Source: Pseudomonadota bacterium
Lineage (GTDB): Bacteria; Pseudomonadota; Alphaproteobacteria; Rhodospirillales; Magnetospirillaceae
DNA length: 32,166 bases
Assembly (NCBI GenBank): GCA_021782815.1
Contig: JAJXUO010000035.1
Location: forward strand, 1-32,166
Direction: 5' to 3'
A program made the translations under genes and the position numbers. The notes beneath the pieces were generated by a model. That model saw nothing but the letters and a program-made list of their open reading frames with translations. It did not search any database and was not told where the DNA came from. Shown piece by piece: positions 31,983 through 32,166 of this stretch (within the stretch, counting starts at the first letter, position 1; every line of letters starts with the position of its first letter).

Positions 31983-32008
31983 CGCCCCGCCCGCCACGGG
32001 GCGGGGCG
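31983..32008. terminator. GC-rich hairpin after tadG
   Basis: A perfect 10-bp stem, cgccccgccc with gggcggggcg, begins directly after the tadG stop codon. There is no U-run behind it, so it may act as a mRNA 3' stabiliser or Rho-dependent signal rather than an intrinsic terminator. Confidence 0.5.
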
Positions 32009-32020
32009 CCGGAGCGGTTA

Positions 32021-32166
32021 TACCAAGCCGCGATGAGTTTGACTCATCGCGACGCCGGTGAGGAGCAAGGCGACGCGCGCCTGATGGCGCGGTGAGGCAA
32101 AGCGCGCCATCAGGCACGACGCCAAGGGTTTCGGAGAAACCCGCCCGGCGTATGAGGGTGCAGTGA
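32021..32166 (+). repeat. R1 dispersed palindromic element, copy 3 (cut by window end)
   Basis: It begins TACCAAG at 32021 and matches copy 2 (read on the other strand) through the hairpins cgcgatgag/ctcatcgcg, gcctgatggcgcg/cgcgccatcaggc and gggttt/aaaccc; the window ends inside the last hairpin (cagtga). Only scattered substitutions separate the two. It lies 39 bases after tadG. Confidence 0.9.

Overview
This window is GC-rich chromosomal DNA, almost certainly from an alphaproteobacterium. The codon use, the fabI-aroC pair, the DUF1285-NUDIX-CCA cluster and a complete alphaproteobacterial-type Tad/Cpa pilus locus suggest Rhodospirillales, perhaps Magnetospirillum-like. That placement is inference. 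No rRNA, tRNA, phage, transposase gene or CRISPR array was seen.

Layout. (1) 1-222: end of a dispersed palindromic element, then a small hairpin-repeat cluster. (2) 220-1512 (-): fused SpmA-SpmB membrane protein, divergent from an ABC-F ATPase (1615-3237) and a D-2-hydroxyacid dehydrogenase. (3) 4267-8873 (+): an exported unknown, then DUF1285, CoA-pyrophosphatase-type NUDIX, CCA-adding enzyme, LOG-family phosphoribohydrolase and CreA. The CreA reading frame carries three in-frame copies of a palindromic repeat between its start codon and its signal-peptide core. (4) 8893-10177: two exported YbjN-like paralogues and a strong terminator. (5) 10429-16059: biotin synthesis, with bioB (-) divergent from bioF-esterase-bioC-bioD-bioA (+). 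The five + genes are nearly all joined by 4-base stop/start overlaps. (6) 16183-18087: fabI and aroC.

(7) 18113-31982: Tad (Flp) pilus locus. Read on the - strand from 28793 downward it is flp pilin, prepilin peptidase, cpaB, [612-bp repeat array], cpaC secretin, cpaD, an extra stand-alone receiver domain, cpaE/tadZ, cpaF/tadA, tadB, tadC, tadD and a bacteriohemerythrin. Divergently on the + strand are tadE, a second TadE/F-like minor pilin and a vWA-domain TadG. Together these encode pilin, its processing enzyme, outer-membrane channel, motor, localisation factor, inner-membrane platform and minor pilins.

The most unusual content is the repeats. Family R1 is a ~172-bp element with TACCAA/TTGGTA ends and four hairpins. 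It has one full copy (10257-10428) and one partial copy at each window edge. Family R2 is a ~130-139-bp modular chain of hairpins. It has three copies inside the creA frame (8041-8423) and four and a half copies between cpaB and cpaC (26608-27184). Within R2, whole stems are swapped for other sequences that still pair, which points to selection on structure.
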